NCBI GenBank assembly: GCA_963931445.1
Contig: OZ007016.1
Coordinates: 1,178,001 to 1,242,000, forward strand
Direction of reading: 5' to 3'
DNA: 64,000 nt
Source: CALXVA01 sp944393025
Lineage (GTDB): Bacteria > Bacillota > Clostridia > TANB77 > CAG-508
A model generated the notes under the pieces. It had not been told where the DNA came from and searched no databases. It saw nothing but the letters and a program-made list of their open reading frames with translations. The position numbers and the translations under genes were made by a program. Of this stretch, positions 1-8,984 are shown piece by piece (position 1 is the stretch's first letter; each line of letters opens with the position of its first letter).

Positions 1-411
1 CATTTTTTCATTATAATCTATATTAGATATATTCCACCCTCTAGTTCCAACTATTATTTTTTCCTCTATTAAATAACTATTATTATATAGGAAAAATATA
101 TTTTTATATTTATTTTCTTGTATAAAATTATTCATTTTTAAAAGTGTTGACCACCAATAATCATGATTTCCTTTAAGTAATATTTTTTTACCTGGTAAAT
201 TATTTAAATATTCAAAATCTGGTTTAGTATCTATAAGATTCATAGCCCATGAAAAATCTCCTGGAATAATTACTGTATCTTCATCTTTCACTTTGCTAAT
301 CCAATTTTCTTTTATTTTTTCTGCATGATTAATCCATTTTTCTCCAAATATACTCATTGGTTTATTATCTAAAAAAGATAAATGTAAATCTGATATTGTA
401 TATATTGACAT
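1..411 (-). CDS. Metallophosphoesterase (COG1768-like), 3' end outside the window
   Basis: The reading frame starts at ATG 411 and stays open to the left edge, giving 137 residues. It has the calcineurin-like phosphoesterase signature: SDLHLS at residues 6-11, PGDFSWAM near 52, and KGNHDYWW near 79. These supply the metal-binding Asp, His and Asn residues of a dinuclear phosphohydrolase. The PMSIFG..W..H pattern after the first motif is typical of the COG1768 predicted phosphohydrolases. The substrate is unknown. The C-terminal metal ligands lie beyond the window. Confidence 0.8.
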   Translation of the reverse strand, partial: MSIYTISDLHLSFLDNKPMSIFGEKWINHAEKIKENWISKVKDEDTVIIPGDFSWAMNLIDTKPDFEYLNNLPGKKILLKGNHDYWWSTLLKMNNFIQENKYKNIFFLYNNSYLIEEKIIVGTRGWNISNIDYNEKM

Positions 412-466
412 TTTTATCTCCAATCTGTTTTAGCTTATAGTTTTATATTTATAAATATGTAATAAC

Positions 467-1456
467 TTATATTTTTAAGTTTGGTATAGCATTTAATTCT
501 AAATTAGATATTGTTCCTGACATATATCTATAATAACCTGCTGATGCTATCATTGCTGCGTTGTCTGTACATAATATTGGTTCTGGATAATATATTTTAT
601 AACCTTTATTTTCTAATTTTATAAATTCTTCTCTAATATACGAGTTTGCAGATACACCTCCTGCTAATGCAATTTTTTTAACTTTCAATTGTTTTGCAGC
701 TTTTAATGTATTTTCTAGTAGTGTGTCTGTAACATACTTTTCAAAACTTGCACATAAATTTGCTTTATTTAGATCAGGATTTTTATGATGTAAATTTATT
801 ATTGCTGTTTTTACTCCACTAAAACTAAAATCCAGCCCATCAATATGTGTTTTTGGCAAATCTATGTTAGGTTCTCCTTCTCTTGCTAGCCTATCAACTT
901 TTGGTCCACCTGGATATCCAAGTCCAATAACTCTTGCAATTTTGTCAAATGCTTCACCTATTGCATCATCTCGAGTTTTGCCTATTATATCAAATTTGTT
1001 ATAATCTTGAATATATACTAAATGAGTATGTCCTCCTGATATTATTAAGCAAAGAAATGGAGGTTCTAAATCCTTATGTGTTATATAATTAGCTGCAATG
1101 TGTCCTTCTATATGATTTGTCCCTGTTAGAGGTTTATTTAGTGCATAGCTTAAACCTTTAGCATAAGATACACCTACGAGTAATGCTCCTACTAACCCAG
1201 GTCCATATGTGCATGCTATATTATCTATATCTTTATAAGTAATTCCTGCTTCTTTTATAGCTTCTTCTGTTACACCAGAAATAGCCTCTATATGATTTCT
1301 AGAAGCTATTTCTGGTACAACACCTCCGAATTTTTCGTGTATTTTTATTTGTGAATTTATAATATTAGATAAAACTTCTCTACCATTTTTAACCACTGCA
1401 ACAGAAGTTTCATCACAACTTGATTCAATTCCTAGTGTAATTATATCTTTTATCAT
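467..1456 (-). CDS. tsaD: tRNA N6-adenosine threonylcarbamoyltransferase TsaD
   Basis: Transfers the threonylcarbamoyl group to A37 of ANN-decoding tRNAs, together with TsaB and TsaE. The ASKHA-fold signature ESSCDETS is at residues 11-18, the metal-binding NHIEGH near 115-119, SGGHTHL near 140, GEAFDK near 168 and CTDNAAM near the end. ATG 1456 is chosen because AAGGAAGG lies about 10 nt upstream; this gives 329 aa, normal for the family. An in-frame ATG at 1465 sits too close to that site, and an upstream start at 1504 would overlap the next gene. Neither tsaB nor tsaE is nearby. Confidence 0.95.
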   Translation of the reverse strand: MIKDIITLGIESSCDETSVAVVKNGREVLSNIINSQIKIHEKFGGVVPEIASRNHIEAISGVTEEAIKEAGITYKDIDNIACTYGPGLVGALLVGVSYAKGLSYALNKPLTGTNHIEGHIAANYITHKDLEPPFLCLIISGGHTHLVYIQDYNKFDIIGKTRDDAIGEAFDKIARVIGLGYPGGPKVDRLAREGEPNIDLPKTHIDGLDFSFSGVKTAIINLHHKNPDLNKANLCASFEKYVTDTLLENTLKAAKQLKVKKIALAGGVSANSYIREEFIKLENKGYKIYYPEPILCTDNAAMIASAGYYRYMSGTISNLELNAIPNLKI

Positions 1457-1490
1457 TATTTTCATTCCTTCCTTAAGAAGCAATTTTGAA

Positions 1491-2246
1491 TTATATAATT
1501 CCAAATATTTGCATGAATATGCTTGTTAATCCATTATTTATAATTAATATTAAAGGTCTTACTATTAAAGTTAATATTCCTACAATCCATAAAGCTATAA
1601 ATACTATTTCAAATATTTGACTATGTGATTCTACCCAATTTCTTGCATTGTATGGTAAAAATCCACACAATATTTTTGAACCATCTAATGGTGGTAATGG
1701 AATTAAATTAAATACACCTAGTCCTATATTAATAGTTATTATACTTTGGATTATGCTAATTATAACTCCTAATGCTTGATTTTCATAATACATAATTCCA
1801 TTAATAATTTCCACTTGAGGTGCAAATTTTATCACAAGACAAAATATTATTTCAAATAATATTGCTATAATAAAATTCATTATAGGTCCTGCAGCAGAAA
1901 CAATTGCTTCTGCTTTTTGAATAGACATTGTTCTGTTAAAATTTCTAGGATTAATTTCTACTGGCTTTCCCCAGCCAAATCCTGCAAATATTAGCATTAT
2001 TGTACCAAATAAATCTAAATGTGTAAATGGATTTAAATTTAACCTTCCTTGTCTTCTTGGAGTATCATCCCCCAATCTATCTGCTGCAAAAGCATGAGCA
2101 AATTCATGAAATGTTATTGCTATTAGTATTCCAGGAATAGAAATAACAAATGCAAGTAAAGCTCCTTCATTTGAAAATAATGTTACAAAAGAGCTAAATA
2201 GCATTAAAGCTATAATTAAAAATATAAATCTTCTATCTATATACAT
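1491..2246 (-). CDS. Membrane site-2 protease family metallopeptidase (M50)
   Basis: A 251-residue polytopic membrane protein with the zinc motif HEFAHAF in TFHEFAHAFAADRLGD near residue 48 and the second M50 motif NLIPLPPLDGSKIL near residue 181, which supplies the third zinc ligand (Asp). This is the YwhC-type site-2 protease group, which cleaves within membranes. It lacks the C-terminal CBS domain of SpoIVFB, the pro-sigma-K processing enzyme, so it should not be equated with it, although pro-sigma-K is encoded elsewhere in the window. It ends 34 bp before tsaD and is probably co-transcribed. Substrate unknown. Confidence 0.85.
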   Translation of the reverse strand: MYIDRRFIFLIIALMLFSSFVTLFSNEGALLAFVISIPGILIAITFHEFAHAFAADRLGDDTPRRQGRLNLNPFTHLDLFGTIMLIFAGFGWGKPVEINPRNFNRTMSIQKAEAIVSAAGPIMNFIIAILFEIIFCLVIKFAPQVEIINGIMYYENQALGVIISIIQSIITINIGLGVFNLIPLPPLDGSKILCGFLPYNARNWVESHSQIFEIVFIALWIVGILTLIVRPLILIINNGLTSIFMQIFGII

Positions 2247-2313
2247 ATATCATAATCCTTTTCCAATAAAATAAAGTAAACATCCCTTTTTACTATTATT
2301 TATAGTATGAATT

Positions 2314-3804
2314 CTAATTCAATGGTTTCATTGTAGGGAAAAACAATACATCTCTTATTGATGATGAATTTGTAAGTAGCATTATTAGCCTATCTAATCC
2401 TATTCCCATACCTCCTGTTGGTGGCATACCAATTTCAAGTGCATTAACAAAGTCTTCATCCATTCCACCAGCTTCTTCATCGCCTTTTTCTTTTGCCTCA
2501 ACTTGTTTTAAAAATCTTTCATATTGATCTATTGGATCATTTAATTCTGAATATGCATTTCCATATTCTCTTCCACCAATAAATAATTCAAATCTTTCTA
2601 CTAACCTCTTGTCATCGCTTTTTCTTTTTGTAAGTGGTGATACTTCTACTGGATAATCCATTATAAATGTTGGTTGAATTAATGTTTCTTCTACAAATGT
2701 TTCAAAGAATTCATTTATAATATGTCCTCTTGTATTTTTTATTTCTTCATATTGAACACCTTTTTCTTTTGCTATAGCTTGTGCTTCTTCATCTGTATTA
2801 ATTGTATTAAAATCTATTCCTGTTACTTCTTTTATAGCATCTATCATTGTAATTCTTTTCCAAGGTGATTCAAGATTTATTTCTTGTCCTTCATAATTTA
2901 TTGTTGTTTCTCCTAAAGTATTTTTAGCAATTGTTCTAATTAATTCTTCTGCAATATTCATCATATCATTATAATCTTCATATGCTGAATAAAATTCCAT
3001 ATTAGTAAATTCTGGATTGTGTTTAATATCCATTCCTTCATTTCTGAAATTTTTACCAATTTCAAATACTTTATCAAATCCACCAACTATTAATCTTTTT
3101 AAATTTAACTCTGGTGCAATTCTTAAATACATTTGTAAATCCAATGTATTATGATGCGTAATAAAAGGTCTTGCTGCATCCCCTGTTGCAACAGTTGTAA
3201 GAATTGGAGTTTCTACTTCCATATATCCTTTTTCATTCATAAATTTTCTTATTTCTTTTATAATTTCAGCTCTTTTTATAAATGTTTCTTTAACTTCTGG
3301 ATTTACTATTAAATCTAAATATCTTTGTCTATATCTTAAATCAGTATCTTTTAAGCCATGAAATTTTTCTGGAAGTGGTTTTAAAGATTTTGAAAGAAGG
3401 GTTACTTCTTTAGCATGAATTGATATTTCTCCTGTTTTAGTTTTAAAAACAAATCCTGTTATTCCTATAATGTCTCCTATATCATCTTCTTTAAATGCTT
3501 TATAGCTTTCTTCTCCAAGTTCATTTATACTAACATAACTTTGTATTTTTCCATTACTATCTTGAATATGACAAAATGATGCTTTACCCATTATTCTTTT
3601 TGCCATAATTCTTCCAGCTACTGTCACATCTTTTCCTTCTAATTCTTCATAATTATCTTTTATATCTTTACTTGTATGTGTTCTATTAAATTTTGTTATT
3701 TCAAATGGATTTTTTCCTTCTTTTTGTAGTTTTTCTAATTTTTCTCTTCTTACAAGCATTAATTGGTTTAAATCTTGTTCTTGTTCTTGATTATTATTCT
3801 CCAT
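2314..3804 (-). CDS. lysS: Lysyl-tRNA synthetase, class II
   Basis: Charges tRNA-Lys with lysine. The 496-residue protein has the N-terminal OB-fold anticodon-binding domain (about residues 55-160) and the class II catalytic core. Visible signatures are RYRQRYLDLI, FRNEGMDIKHNPEFT (motif 2) and the C-terminal GIGLDRLIMLL (motif 3). Length and architecture are normal. ATG 3804 follows a GGAGGG ribosome site. It has its own promoter and appears to be a single transcription unit leading toward the M50 gene. Confidence 0.97.
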   Translation of the reverse strand: MENNNQEQEQDLNQLMLVRREKLEKLQKEGKNPFEITKFNRTHTSKDIKDNYEELEGKDVTVAGRIMAKRIMGKASFCHIQDSNGKIQSYVSINELGEESYKAFKEDDIGDIIGITGFVFKTKTGEISIHAKEVTLLSKSLKPLPEKFHGLKDTDLRYRQRYLDLIVNPEVKETFIKRAEIIKEIRKFMNEKGYMEVETPILTTVATGDAARPFITHHNTLDLQMYLRIAPELNLKRLIVGGFDKVFEIGKNFRNEGMDIKHNPEFTNMEFYSAYEDYNDMMNIAEELIRTIAKNTLGETTINYEGQEINLESPWKRITMIDAIKEVTGIDFNTINTDEEAQAIAKEKGVQYEEIKNTRGHIINEFFETFVEETLIQPTFIMDYPVEVSPLTKRKSDDKRLVERFELFIGGREYGNAYSELNDPIDQYERFLKQVEAKEKGDEEAGGMDEDFVNALEIGMPPTGGMGIGLDRLIMLLTNSSSIRDVLFFPTMKPLN

Positions 3805-3853
3805 AATATATACCCTCCATTATACTGTTTATCATACATATAATACGGTAAAT

Positions 3854-3882
3854 ATTATATAATATTTTACTATTTTTGTAAA
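3854..3882 (-). promoter_or_regulatory. Sigma-A-type promoter of lysS
   Basis: On the minus strand TTTACA (3877-3882) and TATAAT (3854-3859) are separated by 17 bp, about 50 bp before the lysS start. No T-box motif is visible between promoter and gene. Confidence 0.65.
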
Positions 3883-3917
3883 CCTAATATTAATAAAATC
3901 CTTAAAAATAAATTGTC

Positions 3918-5540
3918 TCAACTTGCTTTTCTTAATTCTTTTGCATGTGCTATTGATATTTCTGTAATTTCTCCTGATGATATTCTCGCAATCTCCTCTA
4001 TTACTTCATTTTCATTTAGTTGTTTTACTTCTGTATATGTTTTTTCATTTGTTGTTTTTTTACTAATAAAATAATTATATTTCCCTTTTGCTGCTATTGA
4101 AGGAGAATGTGTTACAATTATTACTTGGTGATTATTTGATATTGTTTTTATTTTTTCCCCTACTGATTTTGCTGCTTTTCCACTTATTCCTATATCTATT
4201 TCATCAAATACTAGAACAGGCACTTTATCTACTTGTGCTAATACTGTTTTTATTGCAAGCATTATTCTAGACATTTCTCCACCAGAAGCTATTTTGCAAA
4301 GTTCTTTTTCTTCTTCTCCTTTATTTGTACATATCATAAATTCTACATTATCTAATCCATTTGAATTAAAATTATTTATCCTATTAACTGCTACTCTTAA
4401 AACTGCATTTTTCATTTCTAATTCTGCTAATTCTGTATTAATTTTATTTGATATTATTTCTGCGTATTTAACTCTTATCAAATTCATTTTTGTACATAAT
4501 TCCACCATTTGTTTTTCTACAATTTCTTTTTCTTGTTTTAATTTATTGTTTATTACATCTAGATTTTCTATTTTTTCAATTTCTTCTTCTAATTTTTCTT
4601 TATATTCTAGTATTTCTTCTATACTATTTCCATATTTTCTTTTTAGCGAAAATATTTCATCTAATCTTTTTTCTACATTATCTCTTTGTTCTTCATCGAA
4701 AAATATATCTTCTCTCATATTTGAAATATCTCTTGCAAGTTCTTGTATTTCATAATATATATTTTTAAGTTCAGAAAGTTTTTGTTCATATATTTCTCCA
4801 CAATTTAAAATTTTTTCTAAATATCTTATTGAATTTGCTACACCTTCTATAGCTTGATTGTTTAAATTTTCATCTATTTGTGTTAAATTTTCTTGTAACT
4901 TTTCTGAATTCTTCATTAAATTATGTTCTTCACTAAGTTTTAGGTCCTCACCTACTTTTAACTTAGAATCATTTATTTCTTTTAACTGATAATTAAGTAA
5001 ATCTAATTTTCTTTCTCTTTCTTTGTCATCGCCATAGTTTTTATTTAATTCAACATTTATTTCATTATATCTTTTATATAAAATCATATATTGGCATTTT
5101 AATTCTAATATATCACTTCCAATAAAATCATCTAAATATGATATATGCTTACTTGAATTTAGTAAATTTTGATTATCTTGTTGTCCATGAATATCTATAA
5201 TATTTGACATAAATTCTTTTAGTTCATTTACTGTTACTAATCTTCCATTTATTTTACAAGAATTTCTTCCATTTGAATATATTTCTCTTGATATTATAAT
5301 ATTTCCGTCTATAGAATTTGAATTCTCTGGCCAAAATATGTTTACCTCTATAAAAGAAAATTTTTCTCCATTTCTAATCATTTCTTTTGAAAACCTACCA
5401 CCTGCTATTATTCCTAATGCACCAATTATTAAAGTTTTTCCTGCTCCAGTTTCTCCTGTAAGTACATTAAATCCTTCATTAAAATCAATAGTTAAGTCTT
5501 CTATAATTCCTATGTTTTTTATGTGTAATGTAGTTATCAT
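3918..5540 (-). CDS. recN: DNA repair protein RecN
   Basis: SMC-like ATPase that acts early in double-strand break repair. The N-terminal half carries the Walker A motif GETGAGKT near residue 29. The middle is long coiled coil with the family motif DIHGQQDNQNLL near 120. The C-terminal half carries the ABC signature SGGEMSRIMLAIK and Walker B VLVFDEIDIGISG. ATG 5540 is preceded by AGGAGG with ideal spacing; the longer frame to 5624 would read through the promoter. The gene stands alone behind a consensus promoter with a LexA box, so SOS induction is expected. Confidence 0.96.
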   Translation of the reverse strand: MITTLHIKNIGIIEDLTIDFNEGFNVLTGETGAGKTLIIGALGIIAGGRFSKEMIRNGEKFSFIEVNIFWPENSNSIDGNIIISREIYSNGRNSCKINGRLVTVNELKEFMSNIIDIHGQQDNQNLLNSSKHISYLDDFIGSDILELKCQYMILYKRYNEINVELNKNYGDDKERERKLDLLNYQLKEINDSKLKVGEDLKLSEEHNLMKNSEKLQENLTQIDENLNNQAIEGVANSIRYLEKILNCGEIYEQKLSELKNIYYEIQELARDISNMREDIFFDEEQRDNVEKRLDEIFSLKRKYGNSIEEILEYKEKLEEEIEKIENLDVINNKLKQEKEIVEKQMVELCTKMNLIRVKYAEIISNKINTELAELEMKNAVLRVAVNRINNFNSNGLDNVEFMICTNKGEEEKELCKIASGGEMSRIMLAIKTVLAQVDKVPVLVFDEIDIGISGKAAKSVGEKIKTISNNHQVIIVTHSPSIAAKGKYNYFISKKTTNEKTYTEVKQLNENEVIEEIARISSGEITEISIAHAKELRKAS

Positions 5541-5558
5541 AAGTATCCTCCTAAAAAA

Positions 5559-5607
5559 TGATTGTATAATAAATACGAATTGTTGTTCGTAAGTTATTAT
5601 ACAATCA
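5559..5607. repeat. 49-bp palindrome over the recN promoter
   Basis: Left arm TGATTGTATAATAA then ATACGAA; right arm TTCGTAA then GTTATTATACAATCA. The arms match over about 21 bases with one offset. The palindrome holds the LexA box at its centre and TATAAT in both orientations. On RNA level it could also form a hairpin after the upstream gene. Confidence 0.8.
5576..5589. promoter_or_regulatory. LexA (SOS) box at recN
   Basis: CGAATTGTTGTTCG differs by one base from the Gram-positive LexA/DinR operator CGAACNNNNGTTCG. It lies just downstream of the recN -10 element, over the expected transcription start, the classic place for repression. Confidence 0.8.
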
Positions 5608-5624
5608 TTTGTTTGGTTTGTCAA
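5596..5624 (-). promoter_or_regulatory. Consensus promoter of recN
   Basis: Minus-strand TTGACA (5619-5624) and TATAAT (5596-5601) with an exact 17-bp spacer, an ideal sigma-A promoter. Such a strong promoter kept silent by the adjoining LexA box fits SOS control. Confidence 0.8.
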
Positions 5625-5636
5625 GATATAATTTTA

Positions 5637-7925
5637 TTATTTTTTCAAATCTGCTTCATACTCATATACAAATATTTTTTTAGTTCCATACTCATATTCA
5701 TTTAATTTATAATTCATATAAAAGCTATCTTCTTTTATACATTTTAAATCTAATTTATTAATATCAATTAATACTTCTGTTGATAAATTCATACCTATTG
5801 GTAGAGTTTTGTTAAAATTATCATAAAACATTATATTTGTATAAAATATAGCTGGTGTGTTTTCTTTTACATTTAATTTATAAAATATATTAGCCTTTTT
5901 TGATTTCATTTCTTTTTCTAATGCTATTTCTGGATTTATATTAAAAATATTTATTCCTTCAATACTTTTTTTACTATTTACAATATATACAGGCATATCA
6001 CATGGTGTTTTTATTTTATTTAAAGCTTCTTTTATTAAATTTAAATAACTTTTTAAATTTTCTATATATGATTCGATATTAGTATCTAAATTTAAATTAA
6101 GTATTTTATATTTATCTTTTTCTATTTCTCTGTGTTTAGTATTATTAATAATTTTTATTTTTGTTTTGTCTTCTATTAATCCACCAAAAATATCAAAATC
6201 TTTACTATTTATTATTTCAATATTATTTTTATATTCCTCTATTAATTGTTTAAATTCCTTTTCTATATTTTTTCCCTTTTTAGCTTCATCTTCTGAACTT
6301 TCCTCTATTTCCTTAAAAGACATTAGTACTTGTTTTATTGCAAATATTGCATCAGTTTCATTTTTTGATAATTTTCTTCTTTGCAATTCATCCATTTTTT
6401 TGCCTAATTCTTCTAAATCTAATTCATAGTCAAAATATTTTCCTATTTTATTTTTTTCATTCTCTTCTTCAATTTCCGCTTCTGCTAAAGTTTGCATTTC
6501 ATCTTTACTTGTAAATTTCCAAAATTCAAAAATACTTTTTTTATGTTTATCAATTTCTTTTATATATAATTCTGCATTATCATTTTTTTTGCTTAATATT
6601 TCTTTTTTTGTTTCTATAGCATTTAAATCAAGTAATAAATTAGAATTTTCTTTTTTTATTTCTTCAAATTTTGTACAAATATTAATTAAATCCTCTATAG
6701 TGTATTGTTCTTTTAATTCATATAATGATGCTAAAGTATCATCTTTTTTATCTTCTCTAATATTTTGCTTCTCTGGTTTTTTATTTAATTTTACTTCTTT
6801 TTTCTTTTTGAAAAAATATTTTACTTTACCAAAAAATGTTTTTTTACACTCTAAAAAAGTAGCTATTTGTTTTTGTCTTAATAAATATTCCTGTGTTAAA
6901 TCTTCTATTACTATTTTAAATTTATTTAATTTTCTTTTTAATTCTTTTTGTTCTTTTTCTTCATGCTTTAATTTTTCTATTTTATCTATATATTCCATTT
7001 TTATATAATCTGGAAGTTTACTATATTCTAATTTTATATTGTTATTCCAAAACTCTATTTCACCATATTCGTTAATCTTTGTAATAAACTTATATTCTTC
7101 TTTTGCTCCTGTTGATAATATAAACATTGCTTTTAATAATTTATATAATTCAAGTGATTTTTCTTTTGTATCCAAATATATTGAATAATTTGTTTTAATT
7201 TTTTCATATATATTAGTAGTTCCAACTATTTTAATAAACATATTATTATCTTTGTCAAATATTTCATATATATTTGGCCATTCTTTAGTAAAATACCATA
7301 AATAATTTTCTATATCTGCTATTTCTGATTTAGTTAAAAAATCTCCTGAATATTCTTTATGACTTATTGGCACAAAAACATATCTTGGTTTCTTTGCTCT
7401 TACAGTTGCAATTTGTTCTTTTAATAAATAAAATAAAGCACTATTATCTTTTTCCTCTATTGGCACTAACATAAAATATTTTTTTGCATAATCTGAATAA
7501 TATATTTGCCAAATAAAATTATCTGTATATTTTACCTCATAAGGTATCTTTTCATTTAGTATAGCCTGTTCTTTTTCTATTTGTTCTATTTTTGTTTTAT
7601 CCATATCTGTTACCATTTTTATGAATTTTGTAAAATCTTCTATATTTTCTTCATTCTCAGAATTCATATATCCATAAATTGGTTTAGCTAATTTATATTT
7701 TTCTTTTATATCATTTAATCTATTTTGTGGTGTTAACAATATTTCTATCTCTTTTATATTTACATATTTATATACTTTATATATAGAATCATCATAAGAT
7801 TTTGAAGGTCTAAAATTAAGACTTTCATGTTTTTTTAAAAAAGCTGGAATTTTATTTAAATCAAGGCCTATATATTTTAAATTTTCTTCAAATACTTCTT
7901 CTGTTTTTTTTATAACTTTAGACAT
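5637..7925 (-). CDS. Large lysine-rich coiled-coil protein of unknown function
   Basis: A 762-residue protein that I do not recognise. It has no signal peptide and no convincing membrane segment. Residues 1-320 look globular and aromatic-rich. About 320-350 and 395-560 are Lys/Glu-rich and predicted coiled coil. Between them is a very basic FFKKKKEV stretch near residue 372. The last 150 residues look globular again. Start ATG 7925 follows a GGAGG-like site. It ends about 35 bp before the recN promoter but is not obviously part of an SOS unit. A cytoplasmic scaffold-like role is only a guess. Confidence 0.6.
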   Translation of the reverse strand: MSKVIKKTEEVFEENLKYIGLDLNKIPAFLKKHESLNFRPSKSYDDSIYKVYKYVNIKEIEILLTPQNRLNDIKEKYKLAKPIYGYMNSENEENIEDFTKFIKMVTDMDKTKIEQIEKEQAILNEKIPYEVKYTDNFIWQIYYSDYAKKYFMLVPIEEKDNSALFYLLKEQIATVRAKKPRYVFVPISHKEYSGDFLTKSEIADIENYLWYFTKEWPNIYEIFDKDNNMFIKIVGTTNIYEKIKTNYSIYLDTKEKSLELYKLLKAMFILSTGAKEEYKFITKINEYGEIEFWNNNIKLEYSKLPDYIKMEYIDKIEKLKHEEKEQKELKRKLNKFKIVIEDLTQEYLLRQKQIATFLECKKTFFGKVKYFFKKKKEVKLNKKPEKQNIREDKKDDTLASLYELKEQYTIEDLINICTKFEEIKKENSNLLLDLNAIETKKEILSKKNDNAELYIKEIDKHKKSIFEFWKFTSKDEMQTLAEAEIEEENEKNKIGKYFDYELDLEELGKKMDELQRRKLSKNETDAIFAIKQVLMSFKEIEESSEDEAKKGKNIEKEFKQLIEEYKNNIEIINSKDFDIFGGLIEDKTKIKIINNTKHREIEKDKYKILNLNLDTNIESYIENLKSYLNLIKEALNKIKTPCDMPVYIVNSKKSIEGINIFNINPEIALEKEMKSKKANIFYKLNVKENTPAIFYTNIMFYDNFNKTLPIGMNLSTEVLIDINKLDLKCIKEDSFYMNYKLNEYEYGTKKIFVYEYEADLKK

Positions 7926-7994
7926 ATTTTTCCTCCATAATTTTCATTTAGTATTATATCACAACCTAAAACAAAATCAAATAAATATACAAAA

Positions 7995-8024
7995 AAACAC
8001 CTAAAGAATTATCTTTAGGTGTTT
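7995..8024 (-). terminator. Terminator of the RelA/SpoT-domain gene
   Basis: A perfect 12-bp stem (AAACACCTAAAG with CTTTAGGTGTTT) and a 6-nt loop is followed on the minus strand by a run of seven T. It sits directly after the stop codon at 8032. Confidence 0.85.
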
Positions 8025-8031
8025 GAAACTA

Positions 8032-8889
8032 TTACAGCAAATTGAATGGATCACCAGATTTTATTAAGAAAACACTATCATAAATTTCTCCATTTTCTAA
8101 GGCTTTAAACCCTTGAATTTGTACCTTTGAAAAATCCAAATCAATATTTGCAGTCTCATATTTTTCTGCTTTGTAATTATAATGGCTTGCACAGCCATAT
8201 TCGGATCTAATATCCATGGCCATAGTTCTAATTTGGATTTCAAAAACTAATCCATCAGGTTTTCTTACAATAGTATGAAGACCTTGATAACCATTATTCT
8301 TTGGTGTGCTAATATAGTCCTTTACATTGTTTTCAAAGCCTGGAATTAAGTTTCTAGTTTTTGGAATAAAAATATCCTGATCACTATTTGTCGCTATTGA
8401 CTCAGTTAAAATTGGTTCTGCTTCAGTTAAAAGACAACCTCTTTTCATTACAAAATATTCAATTAGTTCATTCATAATTTTGTAACAAAGTCTAACTGTC
8501 TCAGCATTGTCTTTTGTTCCTGTGCATAACACAATTCTGAATCCAAGTAAATCATTTATTCTATCCAGAGGCAAACCTTTTAGCAGGTACAACCTGATTT
8601 TTTGGTTTATACTTATAAAGGTTTTTTGTCTTCTTTTCAGTTGAATTCTTATTCCATATTCTTTGGAAATAGTTCTTAAATATTCCTTTACATCTTGAAA
8701 TTCTTGCTCTAATTCCCGTAATTTTTCAACAGATAACATTCTTCTGAATTCTTCCAGCTTGTTAGCATAGAATACATTATAAATTGATGGTTGTTTCCTT
8801 AATTCATCAATATAGTTCTTCCAAACCTCCTCAATTGTAGTTGATTTTTCTAGTATTTGCTGTAAACTAGGAAAAGTAGTATCATTCAT
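8032..8889 (-). CDS. Stand-alone RelA/SpoT-type nucleotidyltransferase
   Basis: A 285-residue protein with a RelA_SpoT synthetase fold. Visible signatures are LLGFRIVL near residue 116, DYISTPKNNGYQGLHTIV near 192 and FEIQIRTMAMD..YGCASHYNYK near 216. These match the (p)ppGpp synthetase substrate-binding and catalytic segments. There is no HD hydrolase, TGS or ACT domain, so it resembles a small alarmone synthetase, although a ToxSAS toxin or another transferase cannot be excluded. ATG 8889 follows AGGAG. G+C is clearly higher than in neighbouring genes. It has its own promoter, operator-like palindrome and terminator, suggesting lateral acquisition. Confidence 0.8.
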   Translation of the reverse strand: MNDTTFPSLQQILEKSTTIEEVWKNYIDELRKQPSIYNVFYANKLEEFRRMLSVEKLRELEQEFQDVKEYLRTISKEYGIRIQLKRRQKTFISINQKIRLYLLKGLPLDRINDLLGFRIVLCTGTKDNAETVRLCYKIMNELIEYFVMKRGCLLTEAEPILTESIATNSDQDIFIPKTRNLIPGFENNVKDYISTPKNNGYQGLHTIVRKPDGLVFEIQIRTMAMDIRSEYGCASHYNYKAEKYETANIDLDFSKVQIQGFKALENGEIYDSVFLIKSGDPFNLL

Positions 8890-8927
8890 TTCGTTTTTTC
8901 TCCTATTCTTTAGTTTCTTTTTATAAA

Positions 8928-8964
8928 AAATGATACTATTATTTTAGCACAAATAGTATCATTT
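8928..8964. promoter_or_regulatory. 13-bp palindrome: operator and/or thrS terminator
   Basis: AAATGATACTATT and AATAGTATCATTT form a perfect inverted repeat with an 11-nt centre. The -10 element of the downstream gene lies in that centre and its -35 lies just outside, as expected for a repressor operator. A third half-site, AATGATACTA, occurs at the start codon (8876-8886). On the minus strand the right arm runs into six T, so the same DNA could also end thrS transcription. Confidence 0.65.
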
Positions 8965-8969
8965 ATCAA
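8941..8969 (-). promoter_or_regulatory. Promoter of the RelA/SpoT-domain gene
   Basis: Minus-strand TTGATA (8964-8969) and TAAAAT (8941-8946), spacer 17 bp, embedded in the palindrome described for 8928-8964. Confidence 0.6.
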
Positions 8970-8984
8970 CTATGTAAACCTTTT

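Noticed and set aside
1491..2246. SpoIVFB, the pro-sigma-K protease
   Set aside because: M50 motifs are present, but the protein lacks the CBS domain and the usual SpoIVFA partner gene, and resembles the general YwhC group.
4088..5592. Plus-strand open frames opposite recN
   Set aside because: Leucine/phenylalanine-rich shadows of the real minus-strand gene without ribosome sites; the same holds for the other opposite-strand frames across the window.
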